From: a virus
Reading direction: 5' to 3' (one strand)
IMG/VR virus record: IMGVR_UViG_3300032236_000566
Span: 1-39,840 of that record
Length of the DNA: 39,840 bases
How positions within the stretch are numbered: position 1 is the stretch's first letter; every line of letters begins with the position of its first letter. The notes under the pieces are model-generated. The model saw only the letters and a program-made list of their open reading frames with translations, made no database searches and was not told the origin of the DNA. Made by a program: the position numbers and the translations under genes. Positions 6,206 to 12,686 of the stretch are shown here, one piece after another.

Positions 6206-6406
6206 ATGGTTAAAACCGATGGGCGCGAGAGTCTCTCTGATATAGACGAGACTCTTGCTTCATTGTCTAAGAATCTGCATACAGACGAATACGGAAACCG
6301 AATGAATTGGAAGCGTCGTGAGGAAATACTCACAAACATTGACGCTTTACTTGATGCACGACTTGTTCTTATTAAGCAAAAGGATCGAATACTGAGTTCT
6401 CACTAG
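6206..6406 (+). CDS. Hypothetical protein, 66 aa, last gene of the leftward-wrapping plus operon
   Basis: ATG at 6206; an upstream in-frame GTG at 6119 is buried in the previous gene and unlikely. The product is polar and helical (SDIDETLASLSKNL; WKRREEILTNIDALLDARLVLIKQ). It resembles short phage proteins of unknown role that carry two amphipathic helices. Its stop codon lies inside the first of three GTTCTCACTAG-type repeats. Confidence 0.6.
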   Translation: MVKTDGRESLSDIDETLASLSKNLHTDEYGNRMNWKRREEILTNIDALLDARLVLIKQKDRILSSH

Positions 6407-6501
6407 ATGTTGTTAATTTGGACTGAGTGAGTTCTTACTAGATGTGCTGCAATCATTTTTTGCCCGGCCGAGATCCAGGTGGGGACTGAGTTCCTACTAG
6501 T
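6391..6501 (+). repeat. Three short direct repeats, GTTC(T/C)(C/T)ACTAG
   Basis: GTTCTCACTAG at 6396-6406, GTTCTTACTAG at 6431-6441 and GTTCCTACTAG at 6490-6500, the first and third preceded by ACTGA. A fourth exact copy of the first form lies at 9087-9097, in a hairpin loop of the structured region. Spacing is 35 and 59 bases. They sit in the gap between converging transcription units, so operator or replication-site roles are both possible. Confidence 0.6.
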
Positions 6502-6530
6502 TAGCGACCGGAAAATTTTTGACCGCTAAA

Positions 6531-6586
6531 GCTCGATTTTTGACCCCTTGCGAATCAAATTCGATCGAAACTCAAAACCCCGTTCC
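6531..6586. repeat. Left imperfect repeat with TTCGATCGAA palindrome
   Basis: Contains the 10-bp palindrome TTCGATCGAA at 6560-6569, preceded by CTCGATTTTTGACC and followed by AAAACC. The same ordered elements (CGAGC-TTTTGAC, TTCGATCGAA, AAAAACC) recur at 8735-8785. I noticed the palindrome nowhere else, and the two copies flank the minus-strand gene block. A second TTTTTGACC lies at 6516-6524. Confidence 0.5.
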
Positions 6587-6608
6587 CGGATCCACCGCGA
6601 CGGGTTTT
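6574..6608. terminator. Possible bidirectional terminator between converging operons
   Basis: AAAACCC (6574-6580) pairs with GGGTTTT (6602-6608) across a GC-rich 21-base loop, giving an A-run/T-run stem readable on both strands. It lies between the end of the plus operon (6406) and the stop of the minus-strand gene at 6607, which its right arm overlaps. The large loop makes it a weak candidate. Confidence 0.35.
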
Positions 6609-6891
6609 AGTTGTTTTGGTAGAAATCCACCGCCCAATCGTAGAGAGCACCCTCGGAAATTTCGATTTCCTCTTGGTCATTGAAAAAGTAAACGTTCATT
6701 TCGTCAACATCCAAATCGACCTGAATCCTCACGCCGTCGTTATCTGTAAAGAATAAGGACATGATGGAAAACCGATTAGGTCCCTGCTCGGCGTACAGAA
6801 TCGGGTTCGAATCGTCTCCTGCGTCGCGTTGCTCGTCTGTGATGGCTAGGAGTTGGGACTCCCGCTCCTTTATGAGTTCGTTCGTGTTCAT
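6607..6891 (-). CDS. Hypothetical acidic protein, 94 aa
   Basis: ATG at 6891 (reading leftward), preceded on this strand by GAAAGG. Further in-frame upstream codons run through the ribozyme and are not used. The protein is acidic with a beta-rich centre (NRFSIMSLFFTDNDGVRIQVDLDVDEMNVYFF) and ends in a helix (EGALYDWAVDFYQ). I recognise no family. It is the last gene of the minus-strand unit and is separated from the rest by a hammerhead ribozyme. Confidence 0.7.
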   Translation of the reverse strand: MNTNELIKERESQLLAITDEQRDAGDDSNPILYAEQGPNRFSIMSLFFTDNDGVRIQVDLDVDEMNVYFFNDQEEIEISEGALYDWAVDFYQNN

Positions 6892-6923
6892 GTTTTGCCT
6901 TTCATTCGTTGCCAATGTGCCGA

Positions 6924-6975
6924 GGCTCATCAGGTGACGCGATACGCCACGACCCCCCAAACGGGGGGTTTCGCC
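6924..6975 (-). ncRNA. Type II hammerhead ribozyme (HHR-2)
   Basis: On the minus strand the RNA begins right after the UAA stop of the gene ending at 6976: GGC (stem II, 3' arm), GAAA, stem III of six C:G pairs closed by A-U with a GUUU loop, UC as the cleavage-site dinucleotide, stem I (GUGGCG with CGUCAC, one G-U pair, loop UAUCG), the invariant CUGAUGA, then GCC completing stem II. The A of the stop and the U at 6923 add one more pair. All core nucleotides of the hammerhead are present. Predicted self-cleavage is 3' of the C at 6951. The order makes stem II the open helix (type II). Confidence 0.9.
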
Positions 6976-7143
6976 TTAGTTATGAACCCAACGCAGGGAG
7001 CACTCCCGCCCTTCTGCGATTGGGTGGCAGTTGTATTCCTCGCGGTGGTGGGTCAAAAAGAAATGAACCGCGAACCCTGCAAGGACTAACCCCGCAAGAA
7101 TCAAAAGAGCGCGGGCGCGCTTTCCTCGTTTTGTAAGTTTCAT
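6976..7143 (-). CDS. Small membrane protein, 55 aa
   Basis: ATG at 7143 overlaps the stop of the preceding gene (TAATG). A basic N-terminus (KLTKRGKRAR) is followed by one hydrophobic helix (ALLILAGLVLAGFAVHFFL) and a short tail with two Cys (NCHPIAEGREC). The positive-inside rule places the tail outside the membrane. Its UAA is immediately followed by hammerhead ribozyme HHR-2. Function unknown. Confidence 0.65.
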   Translation of the reverse strand: MKLTKRGKRARALLILAGLVLAGFAVHFFLTHHREEYNCHPIAEGRECSLRWVHN

Positions 7144-7709
7144 TAGTTAAACATCTCTTTCTTGGTTGTGTAGGACTTGCAAGAGTAGAAATCGATTCCC
7201 AAATCGTCACGCAAACGCCACAGGGCGCGGTTCTTGTATTCGTCGGAAACAAAACCGAGCGAGATAAGTTCCTGCATCGCTACGGTTTCGAAGTGGTTTC
7301 CGTAGCCATATTGGAAAGGCAAAACGGCGACGATGTGACCATCTACCCAAACGCGGGCAGAAAAATAAGAATTTCCCCCTGATTTGTCGAACCACTCGCG
7401 AGCCTCAACAAACACAGAACGGGAAATCTTTTTAGATAAAGCATCGCGCACCAAATCAACGGCGCGAGATGAAAAGCCCCCGATGTTATACGAAACGATT
7501 TCCGGATCTTTGGGAGTTCCCAACTCGTAACGCTTCCAATCGTAAACAGTCGCGATAGTTCCGTCGGCGAATTGGATTCCCCACTCAATCGTTACCTTAT
7601 CGCCCTCGCCGTATTGTGTGGGTTCGCCAAATGCTTTTGTAAGTTCGGCGCGTGTTGTTTCGATGTGACCTTGCAACGATGTTCCGCTTGTTTCTGTTGC
7701 TGTTTTCAT
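7143..7709 (-). CDS. Hypothetical protein, 188 aa (phage/plasmid family)
   Basis: Starts MKTATETSGTSLQGHIETTR and contains LTKAFGEPTQYGEGDKVTIEWGIQFADGT followed by TIYDWK-like ATVYDWKRYELGTP. I associate this pattern (LQGyI-x-A/T-TR ... FG-P ... KvTxeW-x-x-x-F-D/A-DGT-x-AT-x-Y-DWK-x-Y) with a recurring hypothetical family of phages and plasmids. The C-terminal half (FETVAMQELISLGF, NRALWRLRDDLGIDF) looks like a second small domain. It follows hammerhead HHR-1 and is coupled to the membrane-protein gene downstream. No biochemical role is known to me. Confidence 0.75.
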   Translation of the reverse strand: MKTATETSGTSLQGHIETTRAELTKAFGEPTQYGEGDKVTIEWGIQFADGTIATVYDWKRYELGTPKDPEIVSYNIGGFSSRAVDLVRDALSKKISRSVFVEAREWFDKSGGNSYFSARVWVDGHIVAVLPFQYGYGNHFETVAMQELISLGFVSDEYKNRALWRLRDDLGIDFYSCKSYTTKKEMFN

Positions 7710-7749
7710 TTTTTCCCTTTTCTATTTTTGATCGATGCTGATTTGCTTA

Positions 7750-7802
7750 GGCTCATCAGTTGGCGCACTTACGCCAAGACACCCCCGAAGGGGTGTTTCG
7801 CC
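7750..7802 (-). ncRNA. Type II hammerhead ribozyme (HHR-1)
   Basis: Minus-strand RNA starting directly after the UAA of the gene ending at 7803. In order: GGC (stem II 3' arm), GAAA, stem III of seven pairs (ACACCCC with GGGGUGU, UUCG tetraloop), C at the cleavage site (GUC type), stem I (UUGGCG with CGCCAA, loop UAAGUG), invariant CUGAUGA, and GCC closing stem II, extended by an A-U pair that uses the stop codon. Every conserved hammerhead core base is present and all three stems pair. Predicted cleavage is 3' of the C complementary to 7778. The loops and stem I differ from HHR-2 while the core is identical. Confidence 0.93.
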
Positions 7803-8099
7803 TTATTTGTTGATGTAGTTGCGAACATCTAGCGCGATTTGTTGCGCCGTTTGTTTCTCGTCATACTGCGCGAGTTCGTGGGAATAATCGTCTTTTGTGT
7901 AAACGCTCGCGCCGTACAAATTGGCGTAGATGTAATGCTCGGCGTTCAGTTCCACATAGGCGCACATCGTAAAACCGCCCGTTTGCTCGCTTGTGGCTTT
8001 AATTCCCAAATCGGTAAGGGCTTTACATAGGTCGTCGATGCCCTGCTCTGCTGATGCTTCGCGTACTCGTTCGATGTAGTAGTCGGCGTATGTGCTCAT
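7803..8099 (-). CDS. Hypothetical protein, 98 aa
   Basis: The start at 8099 overlaps the stop of the preceding gene (TAATG). The sequence is helical at both ends (YADYYIERVREASAEQGIDDL; KQTAQQIALDVRNYIN) with beta-like segments between (FTMCAYVELNAEHYIYANLYG). It does not match a family I can name. The stop is followed at once by hammerhead HHR-1. Confidence 0.7.
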   Translation of the reverse strand: MSTYADYYIERVREASAEQGIDDLCKALTDLGIKATSEQTGGFTMCAYVELNAEHYIYANLYGASVYTKDDYSHELAQYDEKQTAQQIALDVRNYINK

Positions 8100-8644
8100 T
8101 ACTTGCCCGCCTTCTCAATATCGGCAACGCAATCCCCGCAAGTATTGCCCCAAGGGAGAATGATTCGCCCCTTGTCTAACTCCTTAATCTCTTTTCCGCA
8201 GAGTTGGCAATCGACACCAACGGGATTTGGCTCAAAGTTCTTTGGGTTCTCGTCGCAGTTGTCCCAATGATTTTGTTGCTCGTTCTTGTTGTACAACTGA
8301 CCACAAGCACCGCAAGAAACTTCCATGAACTCCGCCCAAACATCGGTTTCTTCTATGCCTTCGTACAAACTCGAAAGATAATCCAAGGCATATTCTGCGC
8401 CGTCGTTGTAGCCCTCTTGGTATGGCTTGCCCATGCTCTTGAGTAATTCAAGAACCATCGCGAGCGCGTCAGAGTGTCCCTCGTTGTATTTGCGGTCGAG
8501 AGTGTCCTCATATTCTTCGGAGTAGTTTTCGTCGTTGTCGTACATTCCTTGCGCATCTGTCCACGCTTTGAAACTTTCGGCGTGTGCTTGCGTAACCTTT
8601 TCGATTACTTGCTCAAGGTTTGGGGTGTTGTCTGCTGTTTCCAT
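8099..8644 (-). CDS. Hypothetical protein with zinc-ribbon motifs, 181 aa
   Basis: The ATG at 8644 is preceded on this strand by AAAGGA at a spacing of seven bases; an in-frame ATG 13 codons upstream has no such site. The N-terminal two thirds are acidic and helical (HAESFKAWTDAQG, EEYEDTLDRKYNEGHSDALA). The C-terminal part has metal-binding pairs CGAC ... HWDNC and CQLC ... CGDC. It is the first gene of the minus-strand unit. A nucleic-acid-binding role is possible but not demonstrated. Confidence 0.75.
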   Translation of the reverse strand: METADNTPNLEQVIEKVTQAHAESFKAWTDAQGMYDNDENYSEEYEDTLDRKYNEGHSDALAMVLELLKSMGKPYQEGYNDGAEYALDYLSSLYEGIEETDVWAEFMEVSCGACGQLYNKNEQQNHWDNCDENPKNFEPNPVGVDCQLCGKEIKELDKGRIILPWGNTCGDCVADIEKAGK

Positions 8645-8703
8645 TCCCGGATCCTTTGCTGTATTGGGTGGGACTCTCCCCACCGCTTCACCCCAAAGCG
8701 TAA

Positions 8704-8732
8704 TCTATAAATGGGCAAAAAAGAACGACCGA
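8704..8732 (-). promoter_or_regulatory. Possible promoter of the minus-strand unit
   Basis: On the minus strand a TATAGA hexamer (8709-8704) lies about 60 bases before the start of the first minus-strand gene. The region 17 bases upstream (TCGGTC) is a poor -35 match, so either an activator or the nearby TTCGATCGAA palindrome (8758-8767) would be needed. Weak candidate. Confidence 0.3.
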
Positions 8733-8734
8733 AA

Positions 8735-8785
8735 ACGAGCTTTTGACGGTTAGACGATTCGATCGAAAATGTAAAAACCGGCGAC
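8735..8785. repeat. Right imperfect repeat with TTCGATCGAA palindrome
   Basis: Contains CGAGCTTTTGACGG, then the palindrome TTCGATCGAA at 8758-8767, then AAAAACC. It matches in order and orientation the elements at 6531-6586 on the other side of the minus-strand genes. It could be a regulator operator or the scar of cassette insertion. Confidence 0.5.
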
Positions 8786-9081
8786 GAAGCACCCGAAAGC
8801 AGGGTTTGGGGGCGATTTGGGGCGGGTTTGGGTGGTGTCATAAGTGGCGCAAGTTATCGCAGGTTCGGCTCTCTAGATGCCCCGCTAAGGCTCGTTCTCC
8901 TGGATCCATGCCTGGCCCGATTTACGCTCAATTCAGGGGCAAGGAGTAGGGGGGAAGGTTTATAACCGCCCGTTCCCGCTCTTTTCCTTCCGATTGCTTC
9001 TCATCTGTGGATTATTTCGGGGATAACTTGCCCAATCTCTGCCCATATTGTCCCCAACTTATGCCCATGTTTTCCCACACC
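8786..9081. other. Non-coding region, possible origin-like sequences
   Basis: I see no convincing gene in these 296 bases; a plus frame covering 8743-8949 has no ribosome-binding site and odd composition. A TGTGGATTA at 9006-9014 is one base off the DnaA box consensus and TTTCCCACA at 9071-9079 is two off. Three TGCCCA-type words recur at about 9029, 9039 and 9061. Together these hint at a replication origin, but the evidence is thin. The stretch may also form the 5' part of the structured RNA that follows. Confidence 0.3.
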
Positions 9082-9811
9082 CTGCGGTTCTCACTAGTGC
9101 GCAGTCATCAAGAGAGGTCGCACTTGTCTCCTCTTTTTATCTAGTCAGGGGGTGAGGATTCTCCATCGGGTCAGGCTTTGGATGTGCGCCCCTGTGTTGA
9201 TGCTCGGCTTTCTCTTTTGTCTGTTATATGGGTTGCTTAGACATTTGGCTTGCTTTTGTCTAGCTTTGACGGGGGATGTGCCTTCGACCCTGCGCGCCGA
9301 CCCTTTTCATATCACCATACGAACTATATGTCATCAGCGTAATGTAACTACGCAATGAGATGGATCAGCTTGGCTTTTATGACCGGGTTCAAGATTATTC
9401 GTGATGTTCTAAAACCATAAGATTAGGTGAGCAGTTTACTTAGACGTGCTCAGGTCATTTTCTCTGGCCGAGAGAACTTAAGGCTAGCGATCCAGAATTA
9501 GTTACGCAACCCTATCTGAAGATATGTCTTACCCCCACGGGGGTTATCTCGTTTTACATAAATGATGATTTTGTCTAATGACTGTAAGGAGACACGAAAT
9601 TACAGTAACCATCATTCTCGCCGTTTCAGGTGTTCTATCGTAACCTGCGGGGGACTTCTACCAAGGGTTGCCAAACGCTATTTGGACATCACGAATTTTC
9701 CCCATCTAACGGGTCGCTACCAGAGTGAGTGGTAGGTACGGTTTTTTACATGGTTTGCCGTACAGCCATTATTAAGTTTTTGTGTTTCACCACGACTTCC
9801 CCGTTCGTGGT
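9082..9811 (+). ncRNA. Large structured RNA candidate (GOLLD/ROOL-like)
   Basis: About 730 bases without a credible gene but full of paired elements. Hairpins (arms 5 bp or more) lie at 9082-9104, 9110-9135, 9238-9262, 9308-9330, 9337-9353, 9428-9452, 9460-9476, 9528-9543, 9581-9606, 9671-9685, 9717-9735, 9736-9763 and 9789-9811. Two perfect long-range helices join distant parts: 9397-9407 with 9686-9696 (11 bp) and 9506-9513 with 9664-9671 (8 bp); the second encloses the 9528 and 9581 hairpins. A U-G extension of the 11-bp helix is possible only on the plus strand. Known ornate phage RNAs (GOLLD, first seen in lake metagenomes, and ROOL) have this size and context. Membership is inferred, and the ends and strand are approximate. 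Confidence 0.5.
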
Positions 9812-9881
9812 TATCGAACAATAGCACTAATTACAACCCCTGCAAGTGATAGGGTGTAAGCATTACGAAAGGAGCTTTACC

Positions 9882-10070
9882 GTGTCGTTTATCTCTTTGA
9901 GAAAGTGTCCGAACTGTGGCTACAACTACAACATCAACGAAAACCACAAGTGTCCGGTGTACAAGCAGTTTGATCCTATAACTGTAAAAGATTACAAACC
10001 ATCGCACGAAGAACAACTGATTCAAGTACTCACCCGAATTGCAGATGCGCTTGAGGAATTGGCGTACTGA
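9882..10070 (+). CDS. Small zinc-ribbon protein, 62 aa
   Basis: GTG start at 9882 with AAAGGAG seven bases upstream, which decides the start over an earlier in-frame ATG at 9846. An N-terminal ribbon, RKCPNCGYNYNINENHKCP, supplies three cysteines and a histidine. The C-terminal half is an amphipathic helix (EEQLIQVLTRIADALEELA). Its TGA overlaps the kinase start (ACTGATG). First gene after the structured region; function unknown. Confidence 0.75.
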   Translation: MSFISLRKCPNCGYNYNINENHKCPVYKQFDPITVKDYKPSHEEQLIQVLTRIADALEELAY

Positions 10071-10609
10071 TGATTATTGGTCTGTCAGGTTACGCACAAT
10101 CCGGCAAGGATACCGTTGCTCAAATTCTCATTAGCGAGTTTGGATTTACCCGCGTTGCTTTCGCCGACAAGATCCGGGAACTGCTTGTGCAGATTGACCC
10201 GCTCATCGACGGTACGGGTAAGCGCGTCTCTGATGTAGTCGAAGCGTTCGGATGGGAAGATGCCAAACGATTCCATGAGGTTCGCCGTCTCTTGCAGGAT
10301 CTCGGAGTCGGTGCTCGTAATGTATTCGGTAAAAATTTTTGGGTCGCTATCGCGACTAAAGACTTAGACCCACATACCGATTATGTTTTTACTGATGTGC
10401 GCTTTACTAATGAAGCTAACATCTTGAAGGAATTGGGTGGTCACATTTGGCGCGTACATCGACCGGGGTATGAAGCGGTCAATGGTCATGTTTCGGAGCA
10501 CGAACTAAACGAGTGGAACTTTGACGAGATGGTGTACAACGCTGGATCGTTGGATGATTTATCGGATGTGGTGCGAGCGACAATGGATTTCCGTGGCTCA
10601 GTTTCCTGA
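10070..10609 (+). CDS. Deoxynucleoside monophosphate kinase-like protein
   Basis: 179 aa with an N-terminal P-loop, IIGLSGYAQSGKDTVA (Gly7 to Thr15), followed by the FGFTRVAFADKIRELL segment typical of phage dNMP kinases (T4 gene 1-like family) and a conserved VFTDVRFTNEANIL. It would phosphorylate dNMPs to dNDPs and so recycle degraded host DNA for phage synthesis. The domain length fits the family. Substrate specificity cannot be read from the sequence. It is coupled to the upstream gene and overlaps the next by 17 bases. Confidence 0.85.
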   Translation: MIIGLSGYAQSGKDTVAQILISEFGFTRVAFADKIRELLVQIDPLIDGTGKRVSDVVEAFGWEDAKRFHEVRRLLQDLGVGARNVFGKNFWVAIATKDLDPHTDYVFTDVRFTNEANILKELGGHIWRVHRPGYEAVNGHVSEHELNEWNFDEMVYNAGSLDDLSDVVRATMDFRGSVS

Positions 10610-10742
10610 CGCGCTTGGGTACGCGACTTCACTAGTTCAAGCGATTCCTGACGCTACCGACGAGGACATAGATCGCGCCCGTAGATTGTTAATACGGCAT
10701 GATGCTTTTGATATTTTGGAGATGCTAGGACTCAATGACTAA
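10593..10742 (+). CDS. Hypothetical protein, 49 aa, upstream of terminase
   Basis: GTG at 10593 inside the end of the kinase gene, running to TGA 10740-10742, which overlaps the terminase ATG at 10735. The sequence is mostly helical (YATSLVQAIPDATDEDIDRARRLL; AFDILEMLGL). It lies where a small terminase subunit is often found, but at 49 aa it is too short for one. Function unknown. Confidence 0.55.
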   Translation: MAQFPDALGYATSLVQAIPDATDEDIDRARRLLIRHDAFDILEMLGLND

Positions 10743-12621
10743 TAGCAACAAACGAATTGATGACACGCGTTGGCGCAAATATGCCAAGGCTGTGAGCGAA
10801 GGTCACTCGCAAAGAACGGCAGCGCAGATGGCTGGCATCAGCTACTCATCTGTCATGCGTCAATTGCCTGTTCCGACTTCTCGGCTCAACCGCATCCTTG
10901 GCGAGTTTGGTTTTGAGAACGCAGGTGTCTTTGATCCAGAAAAGGTTAAGGGCGATGCGGCTAGAGCATTGGAAGATTTCGGTTACTTCCGTGAGCGATA
11001 CTTTGCCCGCTCTACTTCGCCATGGGTGGAAGAAGCCGCATACAAAATGCTTGAGTTGGCTGCCACTCCACAAAAAGAATATGTTGTTATTAACTGTCCA
11101 CCGGGTGTTGGTAAGTCAACAACGTGGTCGCACGATTTTCCTGTATGGCTAGCGGTGCGCGATAGATCCCGCCGTACCATGATTGGTTCTCGCACAGCAG
11201 GACAGGCGACAAAATACACAGGTCGTATTCGCAGAACTTTTGAACGCCAAACTCCCATGAAGGCTGACCCGGTGTTGTTCGAAAAGGGTTTAGCCAAAGA
11301 TGCAGTTTCTACTTTGATTGCAGATTACGGTCGCTTCAAACCTTCCAACTCTGACCTATGGCGATTGGAAGAATTTATCTTGGCGCAGGATGGTGGCGTA
11401 GCCATCGATGACAAGGAAGCAAACTTTGTTGCCTACGGTATGGACTCAGGTTTCTTGGGTGGTCGTTTCGATACTGTTATTTGGGATGACCTTGTAGATA
11501 AGACAAACATCCGTACTGCCGAATCGCGTGAGACTTTGATTAATTGGTGGGAAACAGAAGCCGAAACTCGTCTTGATCCAGGTGGACTTCTTATCCTTCA
11601 GGGACAGAGAATGGCAAGCGACGACTTGTATCGCTACGCGCTTAACCTTGTGGATTGGTCAGAAGAATTTGAGGAAAAGCCTGAATTAGCTCCAAAGAAA
11701 TATCACCATATTGTGTACAAAGCTCACTATGACGATATTTGCACAGCCGATAAAACCAACGGCGGGCATAAGGGCAATTACCCATACGGCTGTTTGCTAG
11801 ACGAATACCGTTTGCCATGGCGTGAACTTGTCCGTATCAAAAAAAATCGTTTGGATCGATTCCAAACTTTGTATCAGCAAGAAGATGTTGATAAGGCAGC
11901 ATCACTTGTTAACCCAATTTGGATTGACGGCGGTATAGACGAAGAAGGAATCTCACACCAAGGGTGTTGGGATGACCGGGTTCTTGGTCGTTGGCCAGAC
12001 GGAATCAACGCATCCTCAGTTGTAACTGCCGACCCATCGCCTACAAAGTTTTGGGCTGTTCAATGGTGGGCATACGATGCCGATACTCAGATGCAACATT
12101 TGATTGACCTAGTGCGCTCGCCTATGGATGCCCCTGATTTCTTGGACTACAACCAAGATAGCCGTACCTATACGGGCTTGCTTGAAGAATGGTGGCAACG
12201 CTCTAACGAAAAAGGTCATCCGTTTACCCACTTGATTGTGGAAGCAAACGCGGCTCAACGCTTTATGTTGCAGTACGACCACTTCAAACGGTGGGCTGCT
12301 ATTCGAAATGTGAGCTTGATCCCCCATCAAACCAACCGCAATAAGTCTGACGAAAGTTATGGCGTACAAACTCTTGCCCCACACTACAAAGCAGGGCGCG
12401 TTCGCTTTCCCGGATCCGACTTGCTTGGCTCAAAGGCAACAATTAAGCCGATGGTTAAAGAACTTGTGCAATGGCCAGAAGGACAAACCGACGATACGGT
12501 TATGGCGCATTGGTTTTTAATTTGGAACGCACCTAACTTGTTCCATGCCGGTATGGATAAGCCGCCTACATTCCAACGACCTACTTGGATGAAGGAACAT
12601 ACGAGCCGTTGGCGCAGGTGA
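10735..12621 (+). CDS. terL: Terminase large subunit
   Basis: 628 aa. The ATPase domain has Walker A CPPGVGKST (121-129) and Walker B TVIWDD (247-252). The nuclease domain has acidic residues in TADPSPTKFW (Asp433), LIVEANAA (Glu503) and TDDTVMAHW (Asp586/587). The first 45 residues form a helix-turn-helix (SEGHSQRTAAQMAGISYSSVMRQL) of the kind found in small terminase subunits, so DNA recognition may be fused here. It cuts concatemers and pumps DNA into the prohead through the portal encoded just downstream. The 65-base gap after it holds the only break before the head genes. Confidence 0.95.
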   Translation: MTNSNKRIDDTRWRKYAKAVSEGHSQRTAAQMAGISYSSVMRQLPVPTSRLNRILGEFGFENAGVFDPEKVKGDAARALEDFGYFRERYFARSTSPWVEEAAYKMLELAATPQKEYVVINCPPGVGKSTTWSHDFPVWLAVRDRSRRTMIGSRTAGQATKYTGRIRRTFERQTPMKADPVLFEKGLAKDAVSTLIADYGRFKPSNSDLWRLEEFILAQDGGVAIDDKEANFVAYGMDSGFLGGRFDTVIWDDLVDKTNIRTAESRETLINWWETEAETRLDPGGLLILQGQRMASDDLYRYALNLVDWSEEFEEKPELAPKKYHHIVYKAHYDDICTADKTNGGHKGNYPYGCLLDEYRLPWRELVRIKKNRLDRFQTLYQQEDVDKAASLVNPIWIDGGIDEEGISHQGCWDDRVLGRWPDGINASSVVTADPSPTKFWAVQWWAYDADTQMQHLIDLVRSPMDAPDFLDYNQDSRTYTGLLEEWWQRSNEKGHPFTHLIVEANAAQRFMLQYDHFKRWAAIRNVSLIPHQTNRNKSDESYGVQTLAPHYKAGRVRFPGSDLLGSKATIKPMVKELVQWPEGQTDDTVMAHWFLIWNAPNLFHAGMDKPPTFQRPTWMKEHTSRWRR

Positions 12622-12686
12622 TTTGTCCGTTTTAGGTGGTATATTTACACATAAGTTACTGTGCCTCTTGAGAATTGAGATCACCC

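Noticed and set aside
6980-7252. 90-codon minus-strand frame across the end of the 188-aa gene
   Set aside because: Pro/Arg-rich shadow frame without a start signal; the coupled 55-aa membrane-protein frame in the same place is better supported.
8830-8935. tRNA-like segment with GGTTCG near GGGGC ... GCCCC
   Set aside because: The T-arm does not pair (GCAGG against CTCTA), and D and anticodon arms could not be formed. No tRNA is called in the window.
8743-8949. 68-codon plus-strand frame
   Set aside because: No ribosome-binding site, atypical Arg/Cys/Trp-rich content, and it runs through regulatory sequence.
9110-9138. Intrinsic terminator (AAGAGAGG with CTCCTCTT then T run)
   Set aside because: It looks like a terminator on the plus strand, but no upstream plus-strand transcript is evident. 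It is counted as one helix of the structured RNA instead.
9300-9345. CTGATGA on the minus strand (9338-9332) as a third hammerhead
   Set aside because: A weak stem II can be drawn (CATAT with ATATG), but GAAA is not correctly placed and no stem III with a cleavage-site UH is present.
9152-9358. 68-codon plus-strand frame in the structured region
   Set aside because: No ribosome-binding site, start is not ATG-supported, and the bases take part in paired RNA elements.
10060-10085. CTGATGA on the plus strand at the kinase start
   Set aside because: It is the overlap of a stop and a start codon; no GAAA or flanking stems.
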